DNA from: Actinernus sp. WN-2022
Lineage: Eukaryota > Cnidaria > Anthozoa > Actiniaria > Actinernidae
Direction of reading: 5' to 3'
Assembly (NCBI GenBank): GCA_030867875.1
Contig: JAOWCC010000936.1
Location: 10,052,095 to 10,116,094 of the forward strand
DNA length: 64,000 nt
Below, piece after piece: positions 45,237 to 57,593 of this stretch. Numbering within the stretch: position 1 is the first letter of the stretch; every line of letters starts with the position of its first letter. The notes below the pieces were generated by a model, which was not told where the DNA came from, did no database searches, and saw only the letters and a program-made list of their open reading frames with translations. Both the position numbers and the translations under genes were made by a program.

Positions 45237-47300
45237 TGATTCTTCTGGCCATTTGTGCACGACTACGGATGTTTCCCCTTTCAACTTTGGAGGTCTTATA
45301 CAGAGTCATCCAGGGCAGCATTTGCTTCAACAAAGGCCTAGGTATGGTAGGCAATTATCGAAATGAAAAAGGGAGGGAGGGGAGGTAGAAGACGAAAACC
45401 TACTAAATTATTTTTAGATTTTGCCCCCTAAAAAGCTAAACCCCATTCGTTTAATGACCCCTCAAAAAAGAAAGGATTCCTTTTTAGAATGATTGATAAC
45501 TAACCAAAATAAACTAGGTTGAAAAAGATAAACAATGTTGAAAAAAAAAATAGTTTGGAGAAATTTCACCTGAAGTATTTTTGACCTGCAATATATACAC
45601 AATATTATTGGCATATATTATTTTACGACATTTACCGCCGTTTTCACCTAATTTGAGGACGAACAGTGTATATACACGACATATTTTTGCCATACACCTA
45701 GTTTAAGCTATTTACGGCCGTTTCCAGTATAACAATTCTCAGCAACGCCTCACTTTATTCACTAGACTGGGTAAAAATTGCAACAATTACGAAATGTAGA
45801 AATAAGAGGAAGATTGGAATGTTACAGCCGTTGTCGTTGTAACGCAAAGAGCTTGTATTGCTCTGCCGCCAGACACGGCAATTTAAAAAATGGGATTCTG
45901 TCAACCATTGAAGTGGGAGGAGCTACGAATGAAGCTTTGAAAGGTAGTTTCCCTACTTTTCGATTCAGGTTTTCAGATCAGGATTTCGAGTTAGTATTTG
46001 GAGCCAGGCTTTCCACTGTGCGACCAAAATTAATTATAGCGCGACCATGATACTTTTGTGGAAATTATAAAATTACTGGCAAATGCAGGAAAGTGGAAAA
46101 AGTCGTAAAATCGGAAGAAAGAAATGTGAGTAAAATACGATATATAATTAATTTAATTACTTATTTTTCATTCGCCTGTTTACCCAGTTTACTGGTAAGA
46201 CAAAATATCAATCGTTCAAATGAAAAGAAAATGATGGGAAAAACACGTTATTGTCTTTATTGAAGTCGTTCCTATTTGTGTGCCCGTTTACTATACCATA
46301 AAATACTAAAATAACAAAAAAAAAAAGTTGAATTCAAACTAGTCTATGACATGTTGCGCTTTTGCAAACTGGCTCGCTTTATCAGCACTCATGAATGTCG
46401 GCCGGAAACTGAATAAATATTCGAGGAAAGCTAAAAAGTTAAATTAAATATCATGAAAATTGTTAAATTGCAGCTCTCGCAAAGGTCCAAGAAATACTTC
46501 CTACGAATCATGACACGGAATCCCGACTCGAAGGATAACTGAACTGCTTGCACTATAGCCCCTATCGTTTCCATGATTTTTTATTTAAACATATTTGAAC
46601 TTAGTGTTTGCTCAAAAAACTCAAGGCTTATCTATGGAGTTCACACACCATGATAATACAATATATATATATACATAATGTTACAGACACACACATATAG
46701 CTGATTAAATATGTATTAAGAGCTATATACTTCATTAGCAAATCATATAGAAAATGTAAAGTTACAAAATGTTTACAAGTTAATCACACTGAAATAGTAG
46801 AGAAAGAAAAGCGATTAGTACTTAGAATATAATTTTGGATATGGCTAAAGAACTGGTGGTTTCCATCGTCATGACACGTGATCACAACATTGGTTTGCAT
46901 TTATGAAATCAAATAAAACATACTGGTCCTTGTAGAACTATCAAAAATACACTTATAACCCCAATTTTGGAACATTAGATTATTTCCTAACGGAGCTGTG
47001 GGCCAATGAATGTACGACAATTTTACTAAACTTTGTATACGGCCGCCATCTTTGTGTACCTCTCAGGGCCAAACAACGAAAATACGAATAAAGCTTAATT
47101 TCCCATCAAAATCATTGGGTTTCACTTCAAAACTCTTTGAATGAAACTTTTAAAGATTTAGCGAGTTAAAAAAGAAATTTACACAATTACATCGATATTT
47201 ACACGATGACGTCATGCCTTCCAGAAAACACGCTGGGATTTTATGTCATAAAATAAAATTTATTTACTCCGGAACGATACACCTAGGCTCGGTTTCCAGC
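45237..47300. other. AT-rich intron sequence, no gene
   Basis: A frame at 45778-46050 shows no motif. Short AT microsatellites lie at 46662-46675. A string at 45780-45830 (ACGAAATGTAGAAATAAGAG) resembles intron sequence near 55480 and 57240, so a dispersed repeat is present. Confidence 0.4.
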
Positions 47301-47521
47301 CGTGGGGGTTTCGGTGAACCCGCGATCCTCTCCCCACTCACGGCTGGGTGCGCGAGCTGAGCCATTGTTTGTTTTAGCCAATCAAAAACTTGCCACTAAA
47401 TTCCTGTCGCTGAATATCCCACTTCCGCGATATGCTTTACTTGTCACGCACAAAGGTTTCAATACGAGGCTCCGTGCTAAATTAAATTTATTCTTTTCTC
47501 TGATCTCTGTGGGCTATTGAT

Positions 47522-48600
47522 TTGTATAATTTACATTGTAAACTTTTGAAAGCCGGACCCAAAGGCTTTAGATTGCTGTTCCAAAATGCGTTTAAATTTG
47601 CTCTGGAAAAGTTTGGTTTCGAAGAATTCAAGGATTCACACAAAGAAGCAGTAAGAGAGTTTTCGGGTGAAGACACTTTATCAGTAAACGCACTGGCTCT
47701 GGAAGACACTTGGGAAACCGTCAGCTGAAAGGTCGCGAAGCTCGTAAATGTTTAGTCATTTCTCATTTAACTTTACCGATGCAAGGTAGCCCGGGTATTC
47801 TTACTTCAACGCAAATTAGTGCTGCCCTTATCGGAGAAGAAAAGACGGACGACTCCATATTAAAATAGGACCACAAGAGGCAGAAAGAAGCCTTCGCTGA
47901 AAACGAAGAGATTTCCGCCATTACCGAAAGCGAAGTAAACGACGTAGTGATATCAGCGTTAGATATGGCCCATGATTTTGCATCCAAAGCTGACGAGATT
48001 CTATCAAAGCTGAGCAAACTTGACATATTTGAACATGGCATCAAAGCATTACACGAAGCGGTTGACAAGATTAACAGTACAGTGGCGGTCTTACAGACCG
48101 ATTTCTAACGTTTAGAAAAAGACCTAAGAAACACTGCAAACACCACAGATGAATTGAAGAACAGGGTGGAATTCCTAAACACGGTGGTTGAATCAGAGAA
48201 AGAGTACCAATCAATCCAACAGCGAGACAACTCAGGAATTAGAGAACATGCGGCTCAAACATTTGAATTATGAACTGTACAACCGACGCGAAAATCTGAG
48301 ATTTTATGGAATTCCTGAGTATGACAACGATGGCGAGACCAAGGTCAACGATACCCTGTACGACTCCATAGAAGAAACATTAAAAGTAGATCGAAAACCC
48401 TCGCGAGATAGAATTTCAGCGTATACATAGGATGGAAAGATATCATGTGACCCGGCCAGATCGAGAACAATTATAGCACGATGTTCACCGACCGCGAACA
48501 CCTTTTCTCCTGTCGCTCTGTTATAGAGGATGGATCAAACTATGGGATAGGGCAAGCACTGCCTAGAGAGGTCTCTTCGATGCGAAAGCGGCTTATCCCA
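47522..48600 (+). pseudogene. L1/Tx1-like LINE ORF1 remnant
   Basis: Plus-strand pieces with several stops: an N-terminal helical segment (FGFEEFKDSHKEAVREF, 47522-47728), a coiled-coil region (48000-48240), and the characteristic ELYNRRENLRFYGIPEYDND at about 48267-48330. After a frame change come RIHRME and RTIIARCS (48415-48490), matching the RRM and C-terminal parts of L1-type ORF1 proteins that bind the element's RNA. No intact frame remains. Confidence 0.65.
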
Positions 48601-49029
48601 AGCACGTGAGAAGCGAGGGCGGCGGGTAAGCGAGCATCGTTCAGCCGAGCTGAAACTTATAAACCATTTATCGATGGAGAACAGTTTAAGTTTTACGTTT
48701 AATGTTTTTCAAATTTTGTGAGTTAATCTCTCTCTTGGATTGATTATTGAAGCTGACCGCTTTTGTAGTTTTGGACTGTTCAGATAACTTTTGTTAAGTC
48801 AAGGACATGTTAGGAACCGAAGAAAACTTTGTTTCAGTGTTTCTTTATCGGAATATATTATTGTTAAGGATATGTAATGTATTCATGTTCAGGAGAATCA
48901 CTTCAAATACCTCTGGACAACTAACGGAAAGATCCTCCTATGCAAAGTGCACTCTACGAGAGTGTTTTCATTCACTACCCTCGAGGAGTTTGACGATTTT
49001 CTTGACTTTGCAACTGGATAAGTACCGTA

Positions 49030-49095
49030 ATATTTATTATACATTCATATATATATACAGTATATAAATATGAATATATACAATATATATATACA
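49030..49095. repeat. TA-rich microsatellite
   Basis: Alternating ATATAC/TATATA strings over about 65 bases, partly palindromic (TATTCATATATATATAC / GAATATATACAATATATATA). Confidence 0.8.
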
Positions 49096-49105
49096 TATTC
49101 ATAAG

Positions 49106-49610
49106 TATACATGGCGTCTAACCTAGATTTTAACGTAGATCTGTATGACCTCTACCTAATCCCGATATGGATTTGGATGTGGATTCTGATCTCATGCTTA
49201 ATTACCCTGCTTCGGATTACTTCACCGCTTCCCAAGTAAATGAAATGTTTGATCAGGTCAGCCTACAAAGCTTAACCCTCTTGCATTGTAATATACGAAG
49301 TCTACAAAAAAAAAAGGTTTAAATGAACTATTAGTTACTTTAAGTAGAAATCAAGATATTATTGCTGTTACCGAAATTAGACTAAATTATAATTCAGTAT
49401 TAAACTGTGATATATCAAATTATAATTTCTTCCATACCGATTCTCCAACAAAAGCAGGTGGGGCAGAAATCTATATCAATAAGGATTTAAAAGTTATTTC
49501 AAGGCCTGACATAAAATTTGAAATGCCACTAGTCTAGTCATGCTGGATTGAAGTTGAAACTGGATACAATAAGCCACACATAATGATTGGCTGCATTTAT
49601 AAACACCCTA
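49106..49610 (+). pseudogene. LINE endonuclease fragment (CR1/L2-like)
   Basis: The plus-strand translation shows SLTLLHCNIRSLQKKKG, RNQDIIAVTEIRLN and PTKAGGAEIYINKDLKV, then SCWIEVETGYNKPHIMIGCI. This is the N-terminal half of an apurinic-type endonuclease, close to the one at 26-27.4 kb. There is one TAG at about 49535 and the fragment stops near 49610. Confidence 0.75.
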
Positions 49611-50100
49611 AGGCTAACCGCATTTCAGCAACGGCCTTAGTTTTTTCTTGACATATTGTAGCTATTTTATAGTTTGAGTTAATAGTACGTAACAGTTACT
49701 GTAACATAACTGTCTCTGAGTACGTATACAATTGCAATGACTTGTAATAAATGATGCCGTCAGCTGTGCGGCAATATTGTTCTTAAAAGTATATTAATAG
49801 GAATATTTAAACCTTTAGACTGCACTGGTTTGGAGAATACGTTTCCGGGTTTTTACTCAACTGGGTTTTTTTATCCCGGTTTTTCGTATCCGGCAATTCA
49901 CCATCTAAAATCTAGCTCACAATTGTACTATTGTTATACTGGACTACTGTTATTAGTTATAACACCAATTACTGCTGTAACCTGAATCTAATAAACGATG
50001 CTGTCAGCTATGCGGCTCCCTCCAAACGTTGTTATCATTATTCATATGTGGAAAATAGAAATACTTTCTATTTGGCTGAGCGTAGCGAAAGAAAATAGAA
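49611..50100. other. Repeat-like non-coding sequence
   Basis: Two related strings, AATAAATGATGCCGTCAGCT (about 49746) and AATAAACGATGCTGTCAGCT (about 49989), are diverged copies of one repeat about 240 bases apart. No gene. Confidence 0.45.
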
Positions 50101-50118
50101 TGCACTTTGTTGTACAGT

Positions 50119-51032
50119 AGAAACATAATTTAATGAACCTCATCTATATAACCAATGTATATAATAATAGGTTCTCCCTGTGTGTCAACCGGATGAATGA
50201 TATTGGAATCTACAAAATTCTCATTAGATTCTATTATGTGAATTGATAAATTGAGAGAGTCGGCAACGGCTTGTATATAATCATGGCATCACACCATGCA
50301 CCCTGTCTTGCCATATATCATTGATATAATGTAGCCAAGAATGGTCAATATTACTTTCAATGAATCTTTCTTGGTTCAGTCTCAAACACTCAATACAAAT
50401 ACTACGCACAAGAGCATGAAAATTAGACAATTATATACACCATACAACTGATGTGCTCTGAAATAAACAATCCCCTTCACCGCCTACATCTATCTCTCAG
50501 TCCACGTTCAGCTAATCTAGATAGTAACAATGATGCATAGGAACTAATTTCGGAACAACCATTTGAGGGGCCTGGATTAACTTCTACATCACCAGATATT
50601 AATATATTTTAACTGAAGCACAAAATCGCTGTCCCTGTTTATATTTTATTTTACCTTTACCATTTCTAAGATGGTATAACATGCAACATATTGCTCTTTT
50701 CTTATGTTTTGAAGTTCTAGCTCGACTAAAACATACACTGAAATTGTTATGTACACGTACAATTGATCTATGAATCATCCTAAACTGAATCTATGAATCG
50801 TCCTAAGCAAGTCCTATGCAACGTTTAATTCACGCGCAAGAACATATGCTCGATGGGAACCACATAATAGACTTTTAAGCATTGATGTTTGAAACATTGT
50901 TTCTAATATATGATCTAATACACTCGACTTACCTCGACTTTTTAATCTAGGAACTTTGTTGCGATAACAGTTGTACATGACCATCGCTATGTCTCTTGCA
51001 TCCAAAACGCCAAACTCAACCCTCTTGCTCAC
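50119..51032 (-). pseudogene. OTU-type cysteine protease remnant
   Basis: The minus strand reads, in pieces, SVLDHILETMFQTSMLKSLL (51032-50814), then QERFIESNIDHSWLHYINDI, then RQGAWCDAMII, then IQAVADSLNLSIHIIESNEN and IIIYIGYIDEVH (to about 50125). The order W-x-D near the N-terminal part, the AVAD helix, and a closing strand with D-E-V-H matches OTU-domain deubiquitinase-like proteins, with the final histidine as part of the catalytic set. Frameshifts occur near 50283 and elsewhere. Such OTU genes are often carried by transposons, so this is more likely a transposon passenger than a host gene. Confidence 0.6.
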
Positions 51033-51779
51033 AGATTAAGATTAATACTATTCTGTTCTGCTGAGCTAAGCTAAACTAAATTAATTTTCGGACTTCTCTC
51101 GTAAATACGACGAAGAACAATATAGTTGTAGGGGTCACACAAGATTATGTTAAACAATTTTCACCATCTACATGAACTTCAATGTTTCCCCAACGTGGAT
51201 AAATAAATATCAGCTAATATCCTGATCTAAAACACAACTTCTATAATGTTAATTGCTTTGAATGTAATAGAATAGCAAGAAATCTCACACTCACATCAGT
51301 TAATTATAAGTCATTTTGGAATATTTACCTTAGAAAGAGAGATATCTACAACATCGCCAAATCATTTCGAAACCATCCACGTGTCTTCTCCGATAACTGT
51401 TTGTTCTTCACAGTAAAACCAACTACATATGCCCGTCAATACATCTTCTACAAAATAACCAAATCCTTTGGAAATCACAAACGTCCGTCAATATATCTTC
51501 GGAAAATCAAACGTCATTCGGAGAAAAGCTACGCGGTGCTCGATACATATGTTGCACGGTGCTCTGAAATGAAATCCACCTCATCCCAATATCTCGTTTC
51601 TGAACATGCGTGCAACGACGAGTTAAAAAGAAACGTTGCCTGAGAAAACTTATTCAATTAGACGGCAAAGAAAATACAAATGCAAAAACAATTTTGAGTG
51701 GAATTTGTTCTTTCTATTCTGATATCTACGACGTAAAGTCAAAATCTTGGTTCTAAATTACTAATATCACCATGGTGAA

Positions 51780-52960
51780 TTATCAATAACACAAAAACAA
51801 GCCATAATAACGCTTATAGGAAAGAAAAGGACGATGGATCAATAATTGTAGACCAATATCTTTAATAAATGTTGACGTTAAGATAGGTTCAAAGGTTATT
51901 GCTAGTAGGCTGGAAAAAGTCCTTCATAATACATTATAGATGATGTGCTCGATGATGTGCACTATAGATGATTGCTCGAATTTACGAAACTGAAAGGATA
52001 TGGAGGCGGATTTGGAAAAGCTTTCAACTCAAGGAATTGTTTTTTTCTAAATGAAATCACTTGAGGCGTTTGGTTTCGGTGAATCGTTTATGACATGGAT
52101 TAAAACAGTCTACCATGACATATCCAGCTGTGTAATTAATAATGGTTTTGCTACGCCTTTTTTTTTTACTGTTAAACGTGGTATTCGCCAAGGAGATCCT
52201 CTATCACCATATTTATGTATTATTGAATTCGAACTCCTAGCAATTTTCAAAGGAAATGACAACCAAATAGAGATAATCAACATTGGTGGAAAAGAAATAA
52301 AACTGGTAAGATTTGCCGATGATATGACCACTTTCGTTAGAAATAAGTACTTCTCTCTTTTAAATATCGTTGAGCGATTTAGCATATACTCGGGCTTAAA
52401 GATGAACAATAAAACAATTATCCCCTTAGGATATATGGAGCTTGATCATACAAAATTAGGAGTGCAAGAAATTAGCACTGTTGTAAAAATTTTAGTTGTT
52501 TATTTCACCTATGACAACTTACTTTTTTACAAGAAGAACTTCGAATCAATTGAAAAAAACCTAAAGGGGTATTTGAAAGGTTGGAACTGGAGGTCACTTT
52601 CTCTGATTGGAAGAATTCAGGTGATAAAATCCCTGGCGATACTATAACTGTTATATCGCATGTCTCTAATTTCATATAAAAAGAATTATCAAAAAAAAAA
52701 ATACCCTTCTCTACTCTTTTGTATCGAAAGGCAAAGATAAGGTAAAGCGCATAGGATTAATAAACCATATTGAAAAAGGTGGACTAAAAATGCCAGACAT
52801 CGAGTCAATGATTTCTACACAGAGAATTATGTGCGTAAAGAGATATATAGATGTTTATCCATTTTGATGGACGTTATTTTTGGATCATTACCTAAAAAGC
52901 GTTAATGATAATGAAATTACCCTTGGAGGCGGGACTTCTTAGTCAACCGTGAAATGAATT
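51780..52960 (+). pseudogene. L1/Tx1-like reverse transcriptase remnant
   Basis: The open part (52051-52647) shows FFTVKRGIRQGDPLSPYLCI, IKLVRFADDMTTFVRN (catalytic FADD), FSIYSGLKMNNKT and GYLKGWNWRSLSLIGRIQVI, all diagnostic of the L1/Tx1 clade. Upstream (51790-52040) degraded text for QAIITLI and EFTKLKGYGG is visible, and downstream (52740-52900) IEKGGLKMPDIESMISTQRI. Several stops and frameshifts. Together with the ORF1-like remnant at 47.5-48.6 kb this may be one element broken up by later insertions. Confidence 0.8.
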
Positions 52961-53900
52961 GAAATCCTTTATCGGGCTGTTTCTCGGCTCTATTTTTCGG
53001 CCAAAAACAGAACTTTGTTGAAGTCCAGCCTTTTAGCGTTTTGTCCAATTCTCCTAAATTTTTCACGAGTCGTAGAAAACAGCTGTTTCTCAAATAAAAG
53101 TGTCGGGGAATTTTGAAATAATTTTTCGTTCAGGATTTATGACCTGGTTTGTATCAAAATGGGATGAAAAACTACTTTTTCAACTTTGAAAAGGGATAAA
53201 ACCTATAATACGCAATATATCAAAAATGCCCGACACAGGGATTCGAAAGGGCTAATTAAGAAAAAAAATGTTTCAAAAGCCTGAAGGGCTGAACTCCTCC
53301 TGGCGGATGGAGTCGTTTCGCGTAGAAATATATACAACATATACGCTTTTAACTTTTGTTCAAAACGGATTAAATATATACTTTCTTCAATTCAAGACCT
53401 TTAAAACGGTATATAGTACGTCTATGTGGCTTTAATTCCGACGTTGCAAGAGCGTTTTTCCGAAATGACACGTCGAACCTTTATCGAGACCTTAACAGGA
53501 TTTTATACAATAATGATATGCTTTACAAATTCAAAAAAATGAATCTGTGTTAACATGAAATAAAAATGCTTTAAGATTTTTTTCCCCGAAAGTCCAGACT
53601 TGTTGGTAAAAGTTCAAAACATCAAATGAGCCTTGGTATCAAATAGATTTTATTTGGGATAATCAACCTAGAGAAAACTTATGTTTTAGTTAATTACATA
53701 ATGTTAGAAAGCAAGTATCTGATCTAAATTTAAAAATAGGTTATTATCAACAAGAGGCCTGTGTAAGAGAATGAAAAGGACTTATTCAGTTGATCATTTC
53801 ATTGCGAGAGAAAAATATAATCTAAGTTCCCGTGATTAATCGTAATCGACTCCTTATCAAGGAAATTGCTTACCATCCAAAAGCATCTGAATGATATATA
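52961..53900. other. Intron sequence with degraded LINE remains
   Basis: No intact gene. Faint continuation of LINE coding may occur near 53600-53720. Confidence 0.35.
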
Positions 53901-53902
53901 TG

Positions 53903-54185
53903 GGGGGAGCCAGGGTGGCGCAGGGTTAAGCGCTTCGCTTCTCACCTCTGTGGCCCAGGTTCGAATCCCGGACGCGGCGCCATATACGAGTTGAGTTTGT
54001 TGGTATCTCGTCCTTGCTCCGAGGGTTTTTTTCCGGGTTCTCCGGTTTTCCTCCCTCCTCAACAACCAACCTAAATTCCAATTCGACCATAGAGTTCGTC
54101 GGAATACTTAAACATAAGCCTCTGGTTTGGGAGACCCGGTAACGGCTTCCTGTATCTTCGACGTAAAATAAACCATTTTTTATTT
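53903..54185 (+). mobile_element. tRNA-derived SINE
   Basis: The 5' part is tRNA-like, with a box A match TGGCGCAGGGTTAAGCG (53916-53932) and box B GGTTCGAATCC (53958-53968), as needed for RNA polymerase III. It is followed by a tRNA-unrelated body with TCCGGGTTCTCCGGTTTTCC and an AT-rich tail (AAATAAACCATTTTTTATTT). The cloverleaf is imperfect, so it is a retroposon, not a functional tRNA gene. Confidence 0.85.
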
Positions 54186-54810
54186 ATAGATATGCTTATT
54201 TATGTAATACCATGATCGCCTCGGATTCCTTTGTTTGTGCACGCACATTTAATCTCTAAATTCCCCGGCTCATTACAAATGCAAGGGAAATTTAGAAATA
54301 TGTATTGTCTTCAACAGGGAAATTTCTAAATTTCTAAATTGCAAGAACATGAGGGAAAATTAGAAGATAATGCAGGCTGGACATGAGAGGGTGAAAAGCA
54401 TAAACTATTGCTCCCCTCCGGCACGACTAGCCCTGCGCTCCCGAGTGAAAACACCAAACCCAAACTGACCTCGCTTCATCATATCCTTCAATGTAATCCA
54501 TGTGGGATCACGTATTTCAATCTTCACTTCTCAAACCGGCTTCTTCCATGTGGGATACATAAAACCATATACGCATGACCTTTAAATATTTATTCAAGCA
54601 CATAATTACATTGTGTTTTACTGCTATTCTTCTAAAAAACAACACACTTGTCCCCAGGGGAAGCCAAGGTCATTCAATCAAGCATTAAAACGTTTTCGAA
54701 AGCAACTCAACTGCGACGTCTTTAATAGTTTAGGCAGAGAAAAATAAACTTCTCAAAGAGATTTGTTCCGTTCCTCGGCGATCAGAGTATTACAAAGTTA
54801 TATCATAACA
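54186..54810. other. Non-coding repeat-rich sequence
   Basis: AAATTTCTAAATT-type inverted strings occur at 54240-54360. No gene was found. Confidence 0.4.
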
Positions 54811-54812
54811 AT

Positions 54813-54915
54813 TCGGGAAATTAGTGATTAAATTTCCCCCCAAGCCTCGGGAGAGGATAGGAAACTTCCACAAACTCTCCCTCGGCTTGTGGAGAAATTT
54901 AATCACTAATTTCCC
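54813..54915. repeat. Hairpin repeat
   Basis: GGGAAATTAGTGATTAAATT on the left is matched by its complement AATTTAATCACTAATTTCCC on the right, with an inner GCCTCGGGAGAG/CTCTCCCTCGGC. The arms are about 42 bases. Probably a foldback element. Confidence 0.75.
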
Positions 54916-55054
54916 TCTTTTCATGGTATTACTTATAATAAATAGTAACAGCCTCTAAGTTCTGTTGTGTATCTTTGTTAGCTTGTTTTGTCTATATTAT
55001 ATACTGTATTTCATTGTGTGTATAGCCGTGTCTACTTTTTTTAAATGAAACTGT

Positions 55055-55090
55055 AATACTGAAAAAAAATAAAAAAATAAAAAATACGAG
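55055..55090 (+). repeat. Poly-A tail of a retroposon
   Basis: An A-rich run (AAAAAAAATAAAAAAATAAA) ends a T-rich stretch that resembles a LINE 3' region starting near 54920. Confidence 0.5.
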
Positions 55091-55197
55091 CCACCGTAGA
55101 AATACGGAAATTATGCCCACATGCCGCTAAAAATATTTAGAACTCTGTGTCATCACAGGCTAATAAACGAGAACTTTAGACGACAAAAATTGAGGAA

Positions 55198-55520
55198 TTA
55201 ACACAGAGAAAGTGAAAAGTGTGCTGAACCATTGAGTTTGTTACAAAGTATGCGATGGTCCATGTTCCGGCGGGAAAGTATCAAAATCCAGAAACGCTTG
55301 CAAGGAAGTTTCTTCTTTCTCTGAAAAATAACTACAAGTGGAAATGCTGAATGTTTTGCAAAGTAAAGGCCACAAATATCCAGGAATCGGCTACGACCAA
55401 ATATTAAACGATCAATTCTTGATACTGTCCTACATTTTTTTGATTTTCGATAGCCTTCTAAAATTCTCAAGAACTACGAAATGTAGAAAAAATGCATACT
55501 AGATTGACGACGAATAAAAT
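55198..55520. other. Diverged repeat shared with Ig introns
   Basis: The order GAAAATGCTGAATGTTTTGC-like, CAAATATTAAACGATCAATT, and CTACGAAATGTAG recurs at 57090-57260 next to an Ig exon. It is therefore an intron segment copied with the Ig cassettes or a dispersed repeat. Confidence 0.45.
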
Positions 55521-55737
55521 ATACGACAGATTATTGACATCTATTATTTGACGCCATTATGTCCATTTGCACCACAATAAAACTCTCGAACTCCTCGCAT
55601 TATCCAGGAGTTAAAAATAATTAAATATACCTGGATCATGTAATTCATTTGAAGGAAGCCATTTGTATTAGTACTTCTACAACTCATAAATATTTAATTT
55701 GTTCGAGAGCCAATCTGGTGCGATAGATTATACCACA

Positions 55738-55965
55738 AAAATTCTTGATTATCGAGGTTGAACACTTATAGAACAACGTTACGTCACCATACAAAAAATC
55801 TTGATTATCGAAGTTGAACACTTATAGAACAACGTTACGTCACCAGTTCTATAAGTGTTCCAGTTGAATAACCTAGTGCTGTAAGTGTTCCAGTTGAGTA
55901 ACCTAGTGCTGTAAGTGGTCCAGACCAATAATCAAGTGTTGTAAGTGTTCTAGTTCAGTAGGCAC
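55738..55965. repeat. Tandem and inverted short repeats
   Basis: A 46-base unit (CTTGATTATCGAGGTTGAAC … ACGTTACGTCACCA) occurs twice in direct order at 55743 and 55799. It is followed by about four copies of a 29-base unit around GTGCTGTAAGTGTTCCAGTT. The second motif's ATAAGTGTTC is the complement of GAACACTTAT in the first, so the whole can fold. Confidence 0.8.
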
Positions 55966-56454
55966 TTTCAACCCCGCACTCCCCTGAAATATTCAAACCA
56001 ACTCCCAAATTTTAGCCTTCAAATGTAAAAAAAATGAATAGATTCAGGCAACTCTTGTTTCTCCTTTGCTGTTTTTGGCTTAAACCAAACCGTAAACTCA
56101 ACTACATGCAAGAATACGCAAATGACTGAACCAGTGAAATTTGAAATGCAAATTTGTTTTGAGCTAGAGCTAGAAATCATCGATAAAAACATTTATGTTT
56201 AAAGTATAAAGGTTTTTCCGGATTATTATTCTGATTATTCAGTGAAATAAATATTGCAATCAACTAGAACACAAGAAGCCTCAATAACTTTATAGAAATG
56301 TTACGCTTTTTAAAGTAAATCTTGACTCCCTATACGACACTTGAATAGTTATGTTTGCGTTTCAGAAGTAAATGCAAGTCCGTGTTGTTTCCGAGATACA
56401 GATCCTCGCCAACGAGGCTCAGATTTGTATCCACCGATACAACACGACCAACAT

Positions 56455-56650
56455 TGTGACTCTTTCTAGGTGTATCAACGACAATGAACTACAGCAAAAC
56501 ATTACCCTGAAATACAAAGAACCCTAACCTCAGAATACAATGAACTAGGGCAAAACAATACTCTGAAATACAAAGAACCCTAACCCCACAATAGAGTTTT
56601 TCATTATATTGTCCTGAATTTCAGGACGTTGATGCACCTAGAAAGGCCCA
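56455..56650. repeat. Inverted-repeat element next to Ig exon
   Basis: CTTTCTAGGTGTATCAACG (about 56461-56479) is mirrored by CGTTGATGCACCTAGAAAG (about 56627-56645). Between them are two direct copies of AATACAAAGAACCCTAAC. It probably is a MITE of about 185 bases. Confidence 0.65.
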
Positions 56651-56672
56651 ACATTGTGTAAAGAGTACTTAC

Positions 56673-56969
56673 AATTGACTGTCAAATATCCCGACGTCGA
56701 TGTTATCGTTGTAACGACATTGTTCGCCCTACACGAGTACCGTCCTTCATCGTTTCTCTTAAGATTGCTGATTTGAAGAGAAGCGTTTGTTCGTCCTTCT
56801 CCAATGAGAGATGTGACGGTTATTCTGCTACTCGTAGTGTTGAGCTCATTGCCGTTTTTCAACCACGTTACGACACAAGCTGGCTTGCATTCTAGTTCAC
56901 ACCTTTGTTGAACATAATTGCTTTCTGTCTTGGTGACGTTCACGGGAGAAGTAAAGAACTTTGGTGGAT
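56673..56969 (-). CDS. Receptor gene: Ig domain exon (Ig4)
   Basis: The exon starts after TTTCTTCTCAG with DPPKFFTSPVNVTKTESNYV, then RCELECKPACVVTWLKNGNE and RNDEGRYSCRANNVVTTITS. The extra cysteine pair in CELECKPAC is shared with the neighbouring copy at 57.6-57.9 kb and may form an added disulphide. The donor is GTAAGT. Phase 1-1. Several NxT/NxS sites occur. Confidence 0.92.
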
Positions 56970-57593
56970 CTGAGAAGAAATGACGAAGTATTTCGTTATT
57001 ACTCCAAGAAAGCTCATGCGTTCATAGAACGAAAACCTCTTTCTAATAAAATATCACGATCAAACGTTATATTTTGAAAGAAGTACTTCCTTTGAACCCA
57101 TTGGGAATGCAGAATTTGTTGGCAAAGTAAAGGAAGCACATATTCGGGATTCGACTCCCATCAAATATTAAACGATCCTTTGCTGATAGTGTACTATATT
57201 ATTTTGATTTAGAAGAGACTGCCTAACAATCCCAAGAGGTACGAGATGTAGGAATAAAAGCAAGATTGGAAACTTCACGACGTTTCTTCTTTCTTTGAAA
57301 AATCCGGTAAAGGTGCATTATTAGAGGTACTTTCAGGTAACACCTACATCCACACCCGGAAAACTAACACAAGTGACGTCACCTAACAGCCTGTTTTCCT
57401 ATTCTGTATTCGGAGAACGTGAAGGTATGTATTTAAGCAAAAAAGACATTTGTTCGACAAACATTTGAAGACCTTAACGGCCTTTCAACCCCATCTAATT
57501 CTCACGAGTTCCTCAAACCAGCCTTACGTTCTGACAAAAAAAATAAACAATTAGATCGCTGATTTTCACGAACTTATCTCTAGTAGTACATAC
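56970..57593. other. Intron between Ig cassettes
   Basis: Contains sequence similar to 55198-55520. No gene. Confidence 0.5.

Noticed and set aside
53903..53985. Functional tRNA gene
   Set aside because: Boxes A and B are present but the cloverleaf is imperfect and a SINE body and tail follow, so it is a retroposon.
55738..55965. CRISPR array
   Set aside because: Repeats are adjacent without unique spacers of constant size, and the genome is animal.
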